Source: an uncultured bacterium | GTDB lineage: Bacteria; Vulcanimicrobiota; Xenobia; Xenobiales; Xenobiaceae | NCBI GenBank assembly: GCA_934621605.1 | Contig: CAKTUZ010000026.1 | Location: 1-36,333 of the forward strand | Length of the DNA stretch: 36,333 nucleotides | Direction of reading: 5' to 3' | Shown: in pieces, positions 1-7,212 of the stretch | Numbering within the stretch: position 1 is the first letter of the stretch | How the letters are laid out: the number at the start of each line of letters is the position of its first letter | Notes under the pieces: model-generated | The model's input: only the letters and a program-made list of their open reading frames with translations | Told to the model about the DNA's origin: nothing | Database searches by the model: none | Made by a program: the position numbers and the translations under genes

Positions 1-83
1 TTGATTATGAATTGGGCATTATACTCGGCTCATGTCAGGCTATGGAAAAGTGTTCAACTTAATATTGCAATTTACGACCAGAC
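1..83. promoter_or_regulatory. CRISPR leader-like conserved block
   Basis: AT-rich sequence flanking the end of the array that has identical repeats. Positions 1-74 align without gaps to 21482-21555 at 60 of 74 bases, and the last 24 bases are identical, including an 8-nt palindrome ATTGCAAT at 64-71. Nine further bases separate it from the first repeat. Its place beside the homogeneous (young) end of the array suggests the adaptation leader. With crRNAs on the minus strand it would lie at the 3' end of the transcript. The window starts here, so the block may extend further left. Confidence 0.5.
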
Positions 84-515
84 ATTATACCACAACGAGA
101 GACTCTAGGGAACTACAACACCATGTCTCGAAATATGGCGCAGGGGTTTATTATACCACAACGAGAGACTCTAGGGAACTACAACAGAGGTCAAAAGCTT
201 GTCGCTCCGCTTCGGATTATACCACAACGAGAGACTCTAGGGAACTACAACTGAAATCATCGTGCCTATAAGATGACAAGAATTATACCACAACGAGAGA
301 CTCTAGGGAACTACAACTTATGATTATCACTTTAAACGAATTGCGCGATTATACCACAACGAGAGACTCTAGGGAACTACAACTATTTTGCTCGCTACGG
401 CCAATCGGCTTGGATTATACCACAACGAGACCCAAAAGGGAGCTACAACGCTTCGATCCGGTCAGTTTACATGAAGAGAATTATACCACAACAAGACCAA
501 AAAGGTAGCTACAAC
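84..515 (-). CRISPR. Type II-C-like CRISPR array, 7 repeats and 6 spacers
   Basis: Repeats of 36 nt lie at 84-119, 150-185, 216-251, 282-317, 348-383, 414-449 and 480-515, separated by six spacers of exactly 30 nt. The first five are identical; the last two are changed in the middle but keep both ends. Read on the minus strand the repeat begins GTTGTAG and ends GTTGTGGTATAAT. This resembles Neisseria-type II-C repeats, with 30-nt spacers typical of type II. The 3' end of each repeat is a perfect extended -10 (TGGTATAAT), so each repeat could start its own crRNA, as known in N. meningitidis. No cas gene is in the window. No spacer visibly matches elsewhere in the window. The II-C assignment rests on repeat form only. 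Confidence 0.9.
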
Positions 516-526
516 CAACTTAAAAA

Positions 527-535
527 AGTATACCA
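527..535 (-). promoter_or_regulatory. Extended -10 promoter upstream of the array
   Basis: The minus strand reads TGGTATACT here, an extended -10. It would start transcription near 520, just before the outermost diverged repeat, and run into the array. No good -35 is visible, which extended -10 promoters can tolerate. It resembles the -10 inside each repeat and may be a repeat remnant. Confidence 0.4.
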
Positions 536-548
536 CCTGGCTACGTTG

Positions 549-632
549 ATAATATCACAACACCCACACCACACAAAAGCTACAACGAAAAAAGCTCCTC
601 TAGCTGTTGTTAAGCTAAAGGAGCTTTTCAGA
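549..632 (+). ncRNA. Possible tracrRNA: anti-repeat plus hairpin, or a decayed eighth repeat
   Basis: Positions 549-561 could pair with the 3' end of the crRNA repeat at 12 of 13 positions, counting one G-U pair. Positions 580-586 (CTACAAC) pair fully with the repeat's first seven bases. The roughly 18 bases between are not complementary. A long hairpin follows at once (589-630). Paired ends, an unpaired centre and a downstream hairpin fit a tracrRNA transcribed away from the array. The central loop is larger than in known II-C duplexes, and the spacing (33 nt after the last repeat) also fits a decayed terminal repeat. No convincing plus-strand promoter is seen. Confidence 0.3.
588..630 (-). 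terminator. Rho-independent terminator, probably of tRNA-Thr
   Basis: The arms AAGCTCC and GGAGCTT, with inner pairs TTTAGCT and AGCTAGA, enclose the loop TAACAAC. On the minus strand a run of six T follows. It ends the tRNA-Thr transcript before the array. On the plus strand only four T follow, so it is weaker in that direction, but it could also end a transcript crossing 549-632. Confidence 0.75.
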
Positions 633-684
633 AGGAAGAATTTCTTCTCACCGTAGTAGCGAGCAAGAAATATTTTTTGAGCAG

Positions 685-757
685 AGCCAAGAATCAGACT
701 CGAACTGACGACCTGCTCATTACGAGTGAGCTGCTCTACCAACTGAGCTACCTTGGC
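685..757 (-). tRNA. tRNA-Thr (anticodon CGT)
   Basis: The acceptor stem GCCAAGG pairs with TCTTGGC. The D arm contains AGCTCAGTTGGTAGAGC. The anticodon stem GCTCA/TGAGC encloses CTCGTAA, giving anticodon CGT, which reads threonine codon ACG. The T loop is TTCGAGT. The discriminator is T and CCA is not encoded (CTG follows), unlike the three tRNAs at 14907-15156. It is a single-gene unit with its own promoter and terminator. Confidence 0.95.
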
Positions 758-767
758 AACCGCCGGT

Positions 768-795
768 ATTATACCATAAAAATTAGTTCTGGCAA
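768..795 (-). promoter_or_regulatory. Promoter of tRNA-Thr
   Basis: On the minus strand TTGCCA (790-795) is followed after 16 bases by TATAAT (768-773), preceded by TG. The predicted start near 761 is only a few bases before the mature tRNA. Confidence 0.75.
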
Positions 796-909
796 TAGCA
801 TGCCAGCCAAAGATTTGCGTGGCGCCCTTGACTAAAAGGGCCGGACGGAAAACAAAGCGAAAGCTCAGAGCGATTTTTGACAAACTTCGCAAAGGAGACT
901 CTTATTACA

Positions 910-2505
910 ATGGAGCTGACACACAATTGGCTTAAATTTAAAGACTTGTTCTTCCACGATGTAGAAAGCGGCCTCTCTTTAGATATTAGCCGCATGGGCT
1001 TAGATGACGAGTTTTTCGCTTCTATGGAAGAACCTATGCAAAAAGCCTTCCAAGCTATGCGAGAATTGGAAGCCGGCGCTATCGCCAATCCTGACGAAAA
1101 CCGCATGGTCGGCCACTATTGGCTGCGCAATTCCGATTTGGCTCCCCAAAAAGAGCTTAAAGAAGAAATAGACACTACTTTTGAAAGCATTTTGGACTTT
1201 GCTTCTAAAGTACATAATGGCGAAATTCGTCCCGAACGCGCCGAGCGTTTTACTACTATTCTTTCTATCGGTATCGGTGGTTCAGCTTTGGGCCCTGAGT
1301 TCGTGGCCTCAGCCCTCTCTACTCCCGACGATCCTATGCGCATCTACTTCTTCGACAATACCGATCCCGAAGGCATCGACCATGTGTTGGCTCAAATCGG
1401 CGAAGAATTACGTCGCACTCTCTGCGTAGTTATTTCTAAATCGGGCGGCACTAAAGAAACCCGCAACGGTATGTTGGAAGCCCAAAATGCTTACGACCGC
1501 CTCGGCCTCCACTTCGGTCGCCACGCCGTAGCCATTACTGGTAAAGACAGCCAATTAGACAAATACGCTCAAGCCAACCAATGGCTGGCCCGCTTCCCTA
1601 TGTGGGACTGGGTTGGCGGTCGTACTTCCGAGCTTTCCGCCGTCGGTTTATTGCCGGCCGCTTTGGAAGGCTTCGATATTGACGACATGCTCAAAGGTGC
1701 TGCCGCTTGTGATGAACTTACTCGCAATACCATCACCAAACGCAATCCTGCCGCCCTCTTAGCTTTAGCTTGGTTTAAAGCTACCAATGGTAAAGGCGAA
1801 AAGGATATGGTTATCCTCCCCTATGCCGACCGTTTAATGCTCTTTAGCCGCTATTTGCAGCAATTGATTATGGAATCTTTAGGTAAAGAAAAAGATCTTA
1901 GCGGCAAAGTAGTCAACCAGGGCATTACCGTCTATGGCAATAAAGGGAGCACGGATCAGCACGCCTACGTACAGCAACTGCGCGATGGCGTCAACAATTT
2001 CTTTATTACTTTCATAGCTGTGCTTAAAGACAGACACAGTATCTCTATGGAAGTAGAAGACGGCGTTACCACTGGCGACTTCCTCTCTGGCTTCTGGCAA
2101 GGTACTCGCCAAGCTTTAACCGAAAGCGGCCGCACTTCTCTGCTTATTTCCATTCCGGAAGTAAACGCTTTTACTATCGGCTTACTCATTGCCCTTTATG
2201 AAAGAGCTGTCGGCTTCTACGCTTCTTTAGTAAATATCAATGCTTACCACCAGCCCGGTGTGGAAGCCGGCAAAAAAGCAGCCGGCAAAATTTTGGAGTT
2301 GCAAGCCAAAGTAGCCAGCACTCTTAAAGAAACTGGTCGTCCTATGGACGCTTTGGAAATTGCCCAAGCTTTGGATATGAAAGACAACGCCGAAGCCATT
2401 TTCTATATTGCCAGACACTTAGCGGCCAACTCTCGTTTAGGTATTACTGCCGACAACCTCAGCGCCGAAGCTAAATTTATTTATGATAAACACTTAGATT
2501 ACTAA
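910..2505 (+). CDS. pgi: Glucose-6-phosphate isomerase
   Basis: Cytoplasmic enzyme of glycolysis and gluconeogenesis that interconverts glucose 6-phosphate and fructose 6-phosphate. The product is 531 aa, normal for the long PGI form. Visible motifs are GIGGSALG (near residue 121), SKSGGTKET (near 176, sugar-phosphate SIS site), signature 1 around GGRTSELSAVG (near 236), GNKGSTDQHAY (near 343) and signature 2 YHQPGVEAGKK (near 446). The frame is open from 877, but ATG 910 has AAAGGAG at 891-897 and begins like other PGI proteins. A possible -35 TTGACT lies at 828-833 without a good -10. It stands alone between tRNA-Thr and a terminator. With the aldolase at the far end of the window it shows a glycolytic metabolism. 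Confidence 0.97.
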   Translation: MELTHNWLKFKDLFFHDVESGLSLDISRMGLDDEFFASMEEPMQKAFQAMRELEAGAIANPDENRMVGHYWLRNSDLAPQKELKEEIDTTFESILDFASKVHNGEIRPERAERFTTILSIGIGGSALGPEFVASALSTPDDPMRIYFFDNTDPEGIDHVLAQIGEELRRTLCVVISKSGGTKETRNGMLEAQNAYDRLGLHFGRHAVAITGKDSQLDKYAQANQWLARFPMWDWVGGRTSELSAVGLLPAALEGFDIDDMLKGAAACDELTRNTITKRNPAALLALAWFKATNGKGEKDMVILPYADRLMLFSRYLQQLIMESLGKEKDLSGKVVNQGITVYGNKGSTDQHAYVQQLRDGVNNFFITFIAVLKDRHSISMEVEDGVTTGDFLSGFWQGTRQALTESGRTSLLISIPEVNAFTIGLLIALYERAVGFYASLVNINAYHQPGVEAGKKAAGKILELQAKVASTLKETGRPMDALEIAQALDMKDNAEAIFYIARHLAANSRLGITADNLSAEAKFIYDKHLDY

Positions 2506-2524
2506 TCAGTCGTTTTGCCACGAG

Positions 2525-2567
2525 TACCGCAAAGCCCCTGCTTTCAAGCATGGGAAGTATGTCAACT
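2525..2567. mobile_element. Hairpin resembling an IS200/IS605 (TnpB-type) end, relic
   Basis: Just after pgi, CCC-C-TGCTT and AAGCA-T-GGG form an 8-bp stem with one mismatch (2535-2554). The surrounding order (AAAGCCCC, stem, GGGAAGTATGTCAAC) resembles the right ends of TnpB-carrying IS200/IS605 elements. No tnpA or tnpB is nearby, so at most this is a relic end. The call rests on remembered end architecture, not on a search. Confidence 0.3.
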
Positions 2568-2586
2568 GATTTAACCTAATTTAACC

Positions 2587-2648
2587 AAAAAAAGATTGTT
2601 TTTCCCCCAAAATTTTTTTAGATGCGGAGACAATCTTTTTTTAGTTTT
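2587..2648 (+). terminator. Terminator after pgi
   Basis: AAAAAAGATTGT and ACAATCTTTTTT form a 12-bp stem around an AT-rich loop and run into a T tract. The A-rich 5' arm makes it potentially bidirectional. Confidence 0.75.
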
Positions 2649-2865
2649 TTTAATAGTGTAAAAAAATAAAAATATCTGAAAAATTAGTTATATTTTTGTT
2701 CCAACTAGCAGGACAAAGGGTATAGCTTTTAAGAAGGGGGCGCCGATCAGCGACTTGTTTGCTATGTCGTTTTTTTGAGCTGATATAGCAAGCAAATGCC
2801 GATTTTAGCGTTTAATCTCTGTAAATTGCTCGCAAATAAAACTTTAAAGGGAAAGTGTACTTGCG
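2649..2865. other. Intergenic region before the secreted protein gene
   Basis: No gene is visible. The stretch is AT-rich at 2649-2700. An imperfect inverted repeat follows: TTGTTTGCTAT near 2756 and ATAGCAAGCAAA near 2786. It could form an RNA hairpin in the leader of the next gene. No convincing promoter was picked out. Confidence 0.35.
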
Positions 2866-3870
2866 GTGTCTATAAATAAGCGTTACATATCTGCTCTTAT
2901 CTTGGCATCTGTGCTTTGTTTGGGATCGCTGGCTTGGGCCGGTCCTATAAATGCGGCAAAAAATGCAACTGCAAAGGATTTTCTTATTTTGGCTCAGGCC
3001 TCAGATGCAAATGGGTTAACTACCCATATAAATTCTGATTTAAGTGACGGGCACAATAGATGTGGTTGGAGTATCCGTATCCCCAATACCTGGGTTGCCA
3101 TCCCGGATGTAACTCCAGGATGGCCTATTGCGGAAGGCTGGAGAACTCCTGACGGTAAGACAAGCATAATTATCACTTGGCTCAAAGATGTCAACGAAAA
3201 TGAGTATGCTTCCTTGCGCAGCCGCCGCTATTTGGAATCCTCAGAGAAAATAGCGGGACAGACTTGTAAATTCTTCCGCAAAATAAACGGACCTACTTTT
3301 GAACAGATACTTTATATACACCATCAGGGAAGTTATTATCGCATAGCAGCCTTCGGAACTACGCAAAATAAAGCTACCCTGCAGAAATCCATAGAGAGTT
3401 TTGAGTTTTTGGTTCCTGGTGTAAAAGCCTCCGAAACACAAACTTATACAAATACCAACTTGGCTATAAGTTTTTCTCTACCTCACGGATCGAATTTGAC
3501 AGCTGAGCCCTCAGCTCGCGGCGTCAATATCCTCAACTCTGCTAAAAAGAAGGTCGCTTCTCTGACTCCGCGATCTTTCACCGCTCAGCCTGGCCAATCA
3601 TTCAGAGGCATAGCCAGGCAAATCGGACGCGAAGTTATTCCGGAAGCTTCCAAACTGACTCGCTTTGAGCCCTATCAAATAAGTGGCCAAACCGGTTACT
3701 TGGTTGTGTGGGAAACATCCGGCGGTCAATATATCGGACCGATCATATATATGCCGTACAAACACGGTTCTTATAACGTTCTGGAACTGGAATCCGAAGA
3801 TTCTCAATCTTTGGAACAATTTTTCAAAATTGCGAACACACTTAAAGTCGATACTTCTTCAGCCTACTGA
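2866..3870 (+). CDS. Secreted protein, probably two PsbP/Mog1-like domains
   Basis: 334 aa with a Sec signal peptide: basic start, hydrophobic residues 7-22, likely cleavage after LAWA near residue 25. The mature part seems to hold two similar halves, about 60-175 and 190-330. Each begins with a strand pattern such as ISFSLPHG and ends with a SLEQFFKIANTLKV-like helix, which resembles the PsbP/Mog1 alpha-beta-alpha fold. No catalytic residues are recognised and the function is unknown. GTG 2866 is used, with AAAGGG at 2846-2851 somewhat far upstream. The gene is monocistronic; the next gene begins 101 nt later. An exported or periplasmic location is inferred from the signal only. Confidence 0.75.
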   Translation: MSINKRYISALILASVLCLGSLAWAGPINAAKNATAKDFLILAQASDANGLTTHINSDLSDGHNRCGWSIRIPNTWVAIPDVTPGWPIAEGWRTPDGKTSIIITWLKDVNENEYASLRSRRYLESSEKIAGQTCKFFRKINGPTFEQILYIHHQGSYYRIAAFGTTQNKATLQKSIESFEFLVPGVKASETQTYTNTNLAISFSLPHGSNLTAEPSARGVNILNSAKKKVASLTPRSFTAQPGQSFRGIARQIGREVIPEASKLTRFEPYQISGQTGYLVVWETSGGQYIGPIIYMPYKHGSYNVLELESEDSQSLEQFFKIANTLKVDTSSAY

Positions 3871-3971
3871 TCTAGTATCAAGAACACGAAAGCAGCAAGA
3901 GTGAATGCTTAAGATAAAGAGCACTCTCTGAGCGAGCTAAAAATTTGTATGAATGGGATGGACTGACAGAT

Positions 3972-5033
3972 ATGGCTAATGTAAAGTTGAAGTTGTTGTA
4001 TGTGTTAAATTTATTGCTTGATAGCGACGAACACCACACCATTAACGCTACCCAAATCGTCAAGCAATTGGCAAAAGAGCACGGTATTAACACCGAGCGT
4101 AAGTCAGTTTGCCGCGATATCGCTACTTTGCAAACTTACGGACATGATATTATTGCCGACCGCGACAAACGTAAAGGTTGGTACTATGGCAAGCGTCGCT
4201 TTGACACTTGGCAAATTCGTTTATTTTTAGATGCTATTGCCAGCGCTTCTTTTATTCCTAAAAATGAGTGCAAACGTATTAGTAATGAACTGATCAAAGA
4301 GCTGGGCCCCGACGATAAACGCATGTTCCGCGAGTTGCTTCCTATTGTTTACAACTCTCGCAAAGTTGTAAATAGCAAACTCAAGGATGTGCTTTGCGAA
4401 ATATTGCAATCTATTGCTTGGGAGAGAGCCGTCGAATTTCAGGTCTACTCCTACAATAAAGTATTTAAAAGCGTTTTGAAACGCGGCAGTTTAGTTTACA
4501 AGGTTGATCCCTATTCATTAGTCTGGATCAATTCCAACTACTATTTGGTAGGTATCAAAGAGGGCGAAAACTTCCTCCGTTATTTCCGCTTGGATCGTAT
4601 TGCCAATCCTCATACTACCGGAACTCCTCGCCGCGACGCCTCCGAAGTTTTAGGCGAAGATTTTGACAAGGCTTTACAGCGCTTTACTCAGGATACTTTC
4701 CACGGCAGCAACGATCGTTCGTTTGAAAATGTAACTATCAGATTCAAAGACGAAAGCTTTGCCAATATGTTTGTAGATCGCTTCGGTTTACCCACCAAAG
4801 TAGAAGAGAAGAACGATTGGGTCTTCGCTACCATTGACAAAGTGGACTATACCAATGCTGTCAGAGCTTGGCTGATTAGTTATTCCAGCGCTTTTGCCGT
4901 AACTGCTCCCAAAGAGCTTAAAAATCTCGTTATTAAAGATTTGCGCAGCGGCTTAGAAAATTACGAAAAGTCCGAAGGTGTAGTTCCTAAAAACGACGTT
5001 TTAATGGACGGCCCCAAAGAAGAAGCCTTATAA
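3972..5033 (+). CDS. WYL-domain transcriptional regulator
   Basis: 353 aa cytoplasmic DNA-binding protein. Residues about 1-70 form a winged helix-turn-helix of the DeoR/HTH_11 type (INATQIVKQLAKEHG, then ERKSVCRDIATLQTYG, the usual 'xRDI..L...G' recognition segment). Residues about 130-230 form the WYL ligand-sensing domain, with a Y-L-V-G-I strand and LRYFRLDRI. The C-terminal extension (about 245-335) is the typical WCX-like part. ATG 3972 is preferred; an in-frame ATG at 3945 would add nine residues, and neither has a strong ribosome site. WYL proteins often bind nucleotides or nucleic acid and regulate stress or defence genes. The target here is unknown, and the neighbouring CDF exporter is separated by two terminators. 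Confidence 0.88.
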   Translation: MANVKLKLLYVLNLLLDSDEHHTINATQIVKQLAKEHGINTERKSVCRDIATLQTYGHDIIADRDKRKGWYYGKRRFDTWQIRLFLDAIASASFIPKNECKRISNELIKELGPDDKRMFRELLPIVYNSRKVVNSKLKDVLCEILQSIAWERAVEFQVYSYNKVFKSVLKRGSLVYKVDPYSLVWINSNYYLVGIKEGENFLRYFRLDRIANPHTTGTPRRDASEVLGEDFDKALQRFTQDTFHGSNDRSFENVTIRFKDESFANMFVDRFGLPTKVEEKNDWVFATIDKVDYTNAVRAWLISYSSAFAVTAPKELKNLVIKDLRSGLENYEKSEGVVPKNDVLMDGPKEEAL

Positions 5034-5042
5034 ATAAAACAA

Positions 5043-5114
5043 AACCGACTGTTTTGCCAGTCGGTTGAACACAAGCCTCCCGAAGCTGATTAAAAGCCGG
5101 GAGGCTTTTTCTTT
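5043..5114 (+). terminator. Two hairpins ending the WYL regulator gene
   Basis: The first hairpin is AACCGACT (5043-5050) with AGTCGGTT (5059-5066). The second is AAGCCTCCCG (5073-5082) with CGGGAGGCTT (5098-5107), followed by a T tract to 5114. The second is a canonical Rho-independent terminator; the first may be an auxiliary hairpin. Confidence 0.85.
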
Positions 5115-5136
5115 AGAAATAATTACACTTTCTGTA

Positions 5137-5186
5137 GCAATTTATATTTACATTTTCCGTTGCAATTTACGTTTACATTTTCCGCT
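5137..5186. repeat. Tandem 25-nt direct repeat before the CDF gene
   Basis: The units 5137-5161 and 5162-5186 differ at three of 25 positions; both start GCAATTTA and contain TTTACATTTTCCG. Partial copies flank them (5122-5136 and 5187-5200). Such head-to-tail AT-rich units could be operator sites for the exporter gene, but no known motif was recognised. Confidence 0.6.
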
Positions 5187-5313
5187 AGAAATTTGCTTTC
5201 CAAAATCTATTTTTGTTGTACAATACGGGTTAAATATTTTTCTCACGGAGACACGGAGCTAGATGGGCTATAGTCAAAAACTTTGAGCCGTCAACAGTCC
5301 TTTATTTCATACA

Positions 5314-6291
5314 ATGAATAATAATTACAATAAAAGTAAATCAATAACTTCTGCCGAGTCGATAAGTCCATCGAGCGACCATATAAACGGCTCTTCTTCA
5401 TTGCCTATAACTCCAATAGATGATAAAGAAGCAGAGAAAATTGCTCTAAGTGTTTCCAACTGGAGCATTTTCTGCAATTTTATTTTAACCGGTTTGAAGC
5501 TGTTAGCCGGTTTTATAGCAAACTCTGCGGCCATGATCAGCGACGCCATCCACACAGCTTCCGATGTGTTAAGCACACTGGTTGTAATAGCTAGCGTTAA
5601 AATTGCCAATAAAAAATCGGATAGCGACCACCAATACGGCCATGAGCGCTTTGAAAGTCTTGGATCATTAATCTTGGCGATTATGCTTTTGGCCACCGGT
5701 TTGGCTATCGGCTGGGGCGGAGTAAAAACGCTTTGGAAACCGAGCAATTCTCTGACGGTTCCTGGTACTTTAGCTCTCTATGCGGCGATTCTTTCTATTA
5801 TCGTTAAAGAAGCTATGTATTGGTATACTATTGCAGCGGCTAAAAAAATAAACTCTACCGCCCTGAAGGCCGACGCTTGGCACCATAGATCTGATGCTCT
5901 CTCCTCTATCGGCGCTTTGTTAGGTATAGGCGCAGCCCAATTAGGCTATCCTCTGGGCGACCCTGTCGCTTCTTTATTGATTTGCTTGTGCATTATTAAA
6001 ACGGCCTGGGATATAGGCAAAGATGCGGTAGAAAAACTGACAGACAAATCTTGCGATCCGGAAACAGTCAAAGCAATGTGCTCTGTAGCTGCTGCACAAA
6101 AGGGCGTTATAGCTGTCAAAGAACTAAAAACTCGCCTTTTTGGCACCAAAGCCTACACAGATATAACTATTGCTTGTGATGGCAATCTGACTTTACATGA
6201 CGCTCACCACATAGGAGAAAAGGTACACTTAGCTATAGAGCGGAACTTTCCGCAAGTCAAGCACTGCAATGTCCACGTCGATCCTAACTAA
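5314..6291 (+). CDS. Cation diffusion facilitator, probable zinc exporter
   Basis: 325 aa inner-membrane antiporter of the CDF family, which exports divalent metal in exchange for protons. The N-terminal tail (1-38) is Ser/Asn-rich and acidic. About six membrane helices lie between residues 48 and 235. The transport site can be read as HxxxD in helix 2 (H80, D84 in SDAIHTASD) and HxxxD in helix 5 (H190, D194 in HHRSD). This HD-HD set is linked to zinc selectivity in the family, whereas YiiP has DD-HD. The cytoplasmic domain (about 240-325) ends with NVHVDP, with histidines in HDAHH and KVH available for regulatory metal binding. No clear ribosome site precedes ATG 5314. The substrate is inferred. 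Confidence 0.93.
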   Translation: MNNNYNKSKSITSAESISPSSDHINGSSSLPITPIDDKEAEKIALSVSNWSIFCNFILTGLKLLAGFIANSAAMISDAIHTASDVLSTLVVIASVKIANKKSDSDHQYGHERFESLGSLILAIMLLATGLAIGWGGVKTLWKPSNSLTVPGTLALYAAILSIIVKEAMYWYTIAAAKKINSTALKADAWHHRSDALSSIGALLGIGAAQLGYPLGDPVASLLICLCIIKTAWDIGKDAVEKLTDKSCDPETVKAMCSVAAAQKGVIAVKELKTRLFGTKAYTDITIACDGNLTLHDAHHIGEKVHLAIERNFPQVKHCNVHVDPN

Positions 6292-6343
6292 AAAAATTGC
6301 TTTTAAGGATGAAATCCGCAAGCGATAAATTAGTTAAAACCTC

Positions 6344-6371
6344 TTGACGAAAATTATTTTTATGCTAGACT
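6344..6371 (+). promoter_or_regulatory. Promoter of the rplJL operon
   Basis: TTGACG (6344-6349), 16 bases, then TAGACT (6366-6371). It sits directly before the L10 leader, so transcription would begin near 6378. Confidence 0.7.
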
Positions 6372-6377
6372 ATTACT

Positions 6378-6510
6378 CGGCCAGAGACAGCGGGCGTCAC
6401 ATTTTGACTTAATTACCCATTATATGGGATCCTGCCGAGGCGAAATAGTATAAGTTTCGTTTCAACTCTGCGTCTCCATCTGTTTTTTGGTAGGAGGCGT
6501 TTTTATTTTA
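6378..6510 (+). promoter_or_regulatory. Ribosomal protein L10 leader with attenuator
   Basis: The sequence between the promoter and rplJ has the L10-leader core: CCAGAGACAGCGGG at 6381 and CCTGCCGAGG at 6431, which together form the site that L10(L12)4 binds in place of its rRNA target. A terminator-like hairpin follows (GCGTCTCC 6470-6477 with GGAGGCGT 6493-6500, then a T-rich tract to 6509), so excess L10-L12 probably causes premature termination. The leader family is established; attenuation here is inferred from the hairpin. Confidence 0.8.
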
Positions 6511-6590
6511 CGATTTAGTAAGATAGAGGCCCGAATCGATCTTCGCTCTTTGTACGAGTTGAAGAGAGGAAGGGAGAGAAACTAGAGATA

Positions 6591-7157
6591 ATGAACGCAC
6601 AGAACTTACAGCGCAAGGCTGAGTCCTTAGAGCATTTACGCGAGTGCTTAAAGAAAGCCAGCATCATTATCCTGACTGACTATCGTGGTCAGGCTGGCGG
6701 TTTAACCGTAAAGGCCATCACCGAGCTTCGTGGTAAGCTTCGTGAATGCGACGGTGTTTACAAGATTGCAAAGAATACTCTCATTCGTAAAGCTTTAAGT
6801 GAGATTAATATTGAGTGCGAAGCTGGAACCTTAGAGGGCCCTACCGCCGTGGTATTTGGCATGGGTGATCCCGCTGCTGCCGCTAAAGCAGTATTAGAGT
6901 TCGCTAAGACTCAAAAGCCTAACGGCCTGCCCGTGGTAAAGGGTGCGGTTATGGACAACCGTCTCTTGAGTATCGACGAACTTAAGGCTATTGCCGCTCT
7001 GCCGTCGCTCGAAGTACTGCGTATGCAGTTGCTCGGACTTATGTTGGCTCCTCACCGCAACATCCTTGGCGTGTTGAATGCCACTGGTCGCAGCATGGCT
7101 ACCGTTTTGGACGCTTGGAACGAAAAGCGCTCCAAAGAAGAAGCTCAGGAAGCTTAA
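6591..7157 (+). CDS. rplJ: 50S ribosomal protein L10 (uL10)
   Basis: 188 aa; forms the base of the L7/L12 stalk, which recruits translation GTPases. The N-terminal rRNA-binding half shows the family pattern IIILTDYRG, then ELRGKLRE and YKIAKNTLIRKAL. The C-terminal part, about residues 140-180, is the helix that binds L7/L12 dimers and ends in a charged tail. ATG 6591 is preceded by a purine-rich site (AAGGGAGAG). Expression is probably autoregulated through the leader at 6378-6510. rplL follows after 55 nt. Unusually, rplK and rplA do not precede it: the upstream neighbour is the CDF exporter. Confidence 0.97.
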   Translation: MNAQNLQRKAESLEHLRECLKKASIIILTDYRGQAGGLTVKAITELRGKLRECDGVYKIAKNTLIRKALSEINIECEAGTLEGPTAVVFGMGDPAAAAKAVLEFAKTQKPNGLPVVKGAVMDNRLLSIDELKAIAALPSLEVLRMQLLGLMLAPHRNILGVLNATGRSMATVLDAWNEKRSKEEAQEA

Positions 7158-7212
7158 TCAGTTAGTTCACTTTTTATTAAGTATTAAGTTATAATTTTTT
7201 TGGAGGAAAATC

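Noticed and set aside
32..508. Open frame through the CRISPR array giving a peptide with a repeated YTTTRDSRELQ segment
   Set aside because: The 36-nt repeat plus 30-nt spacer gives a 66-nt period, a multiple of three, so an open frame in the repeat persists by arithmetic. Spacer-derived parts show no protein character.
766..777. GTATTATACC near tRNA-Thr as another CRISPR repeat remnant
   Set aside because: Only about eight bases match the repeat end, and they are explained as the tRNA-Thr -10 element on the minus strand.
5263..5286. Seven-codon frame (MGYSQKL) with ACGGAG upstream, before the CDF gene
   Set aside because: Too short to judge by eye. It could be a leader peptide, but nothing links it to regulation of the exporter.
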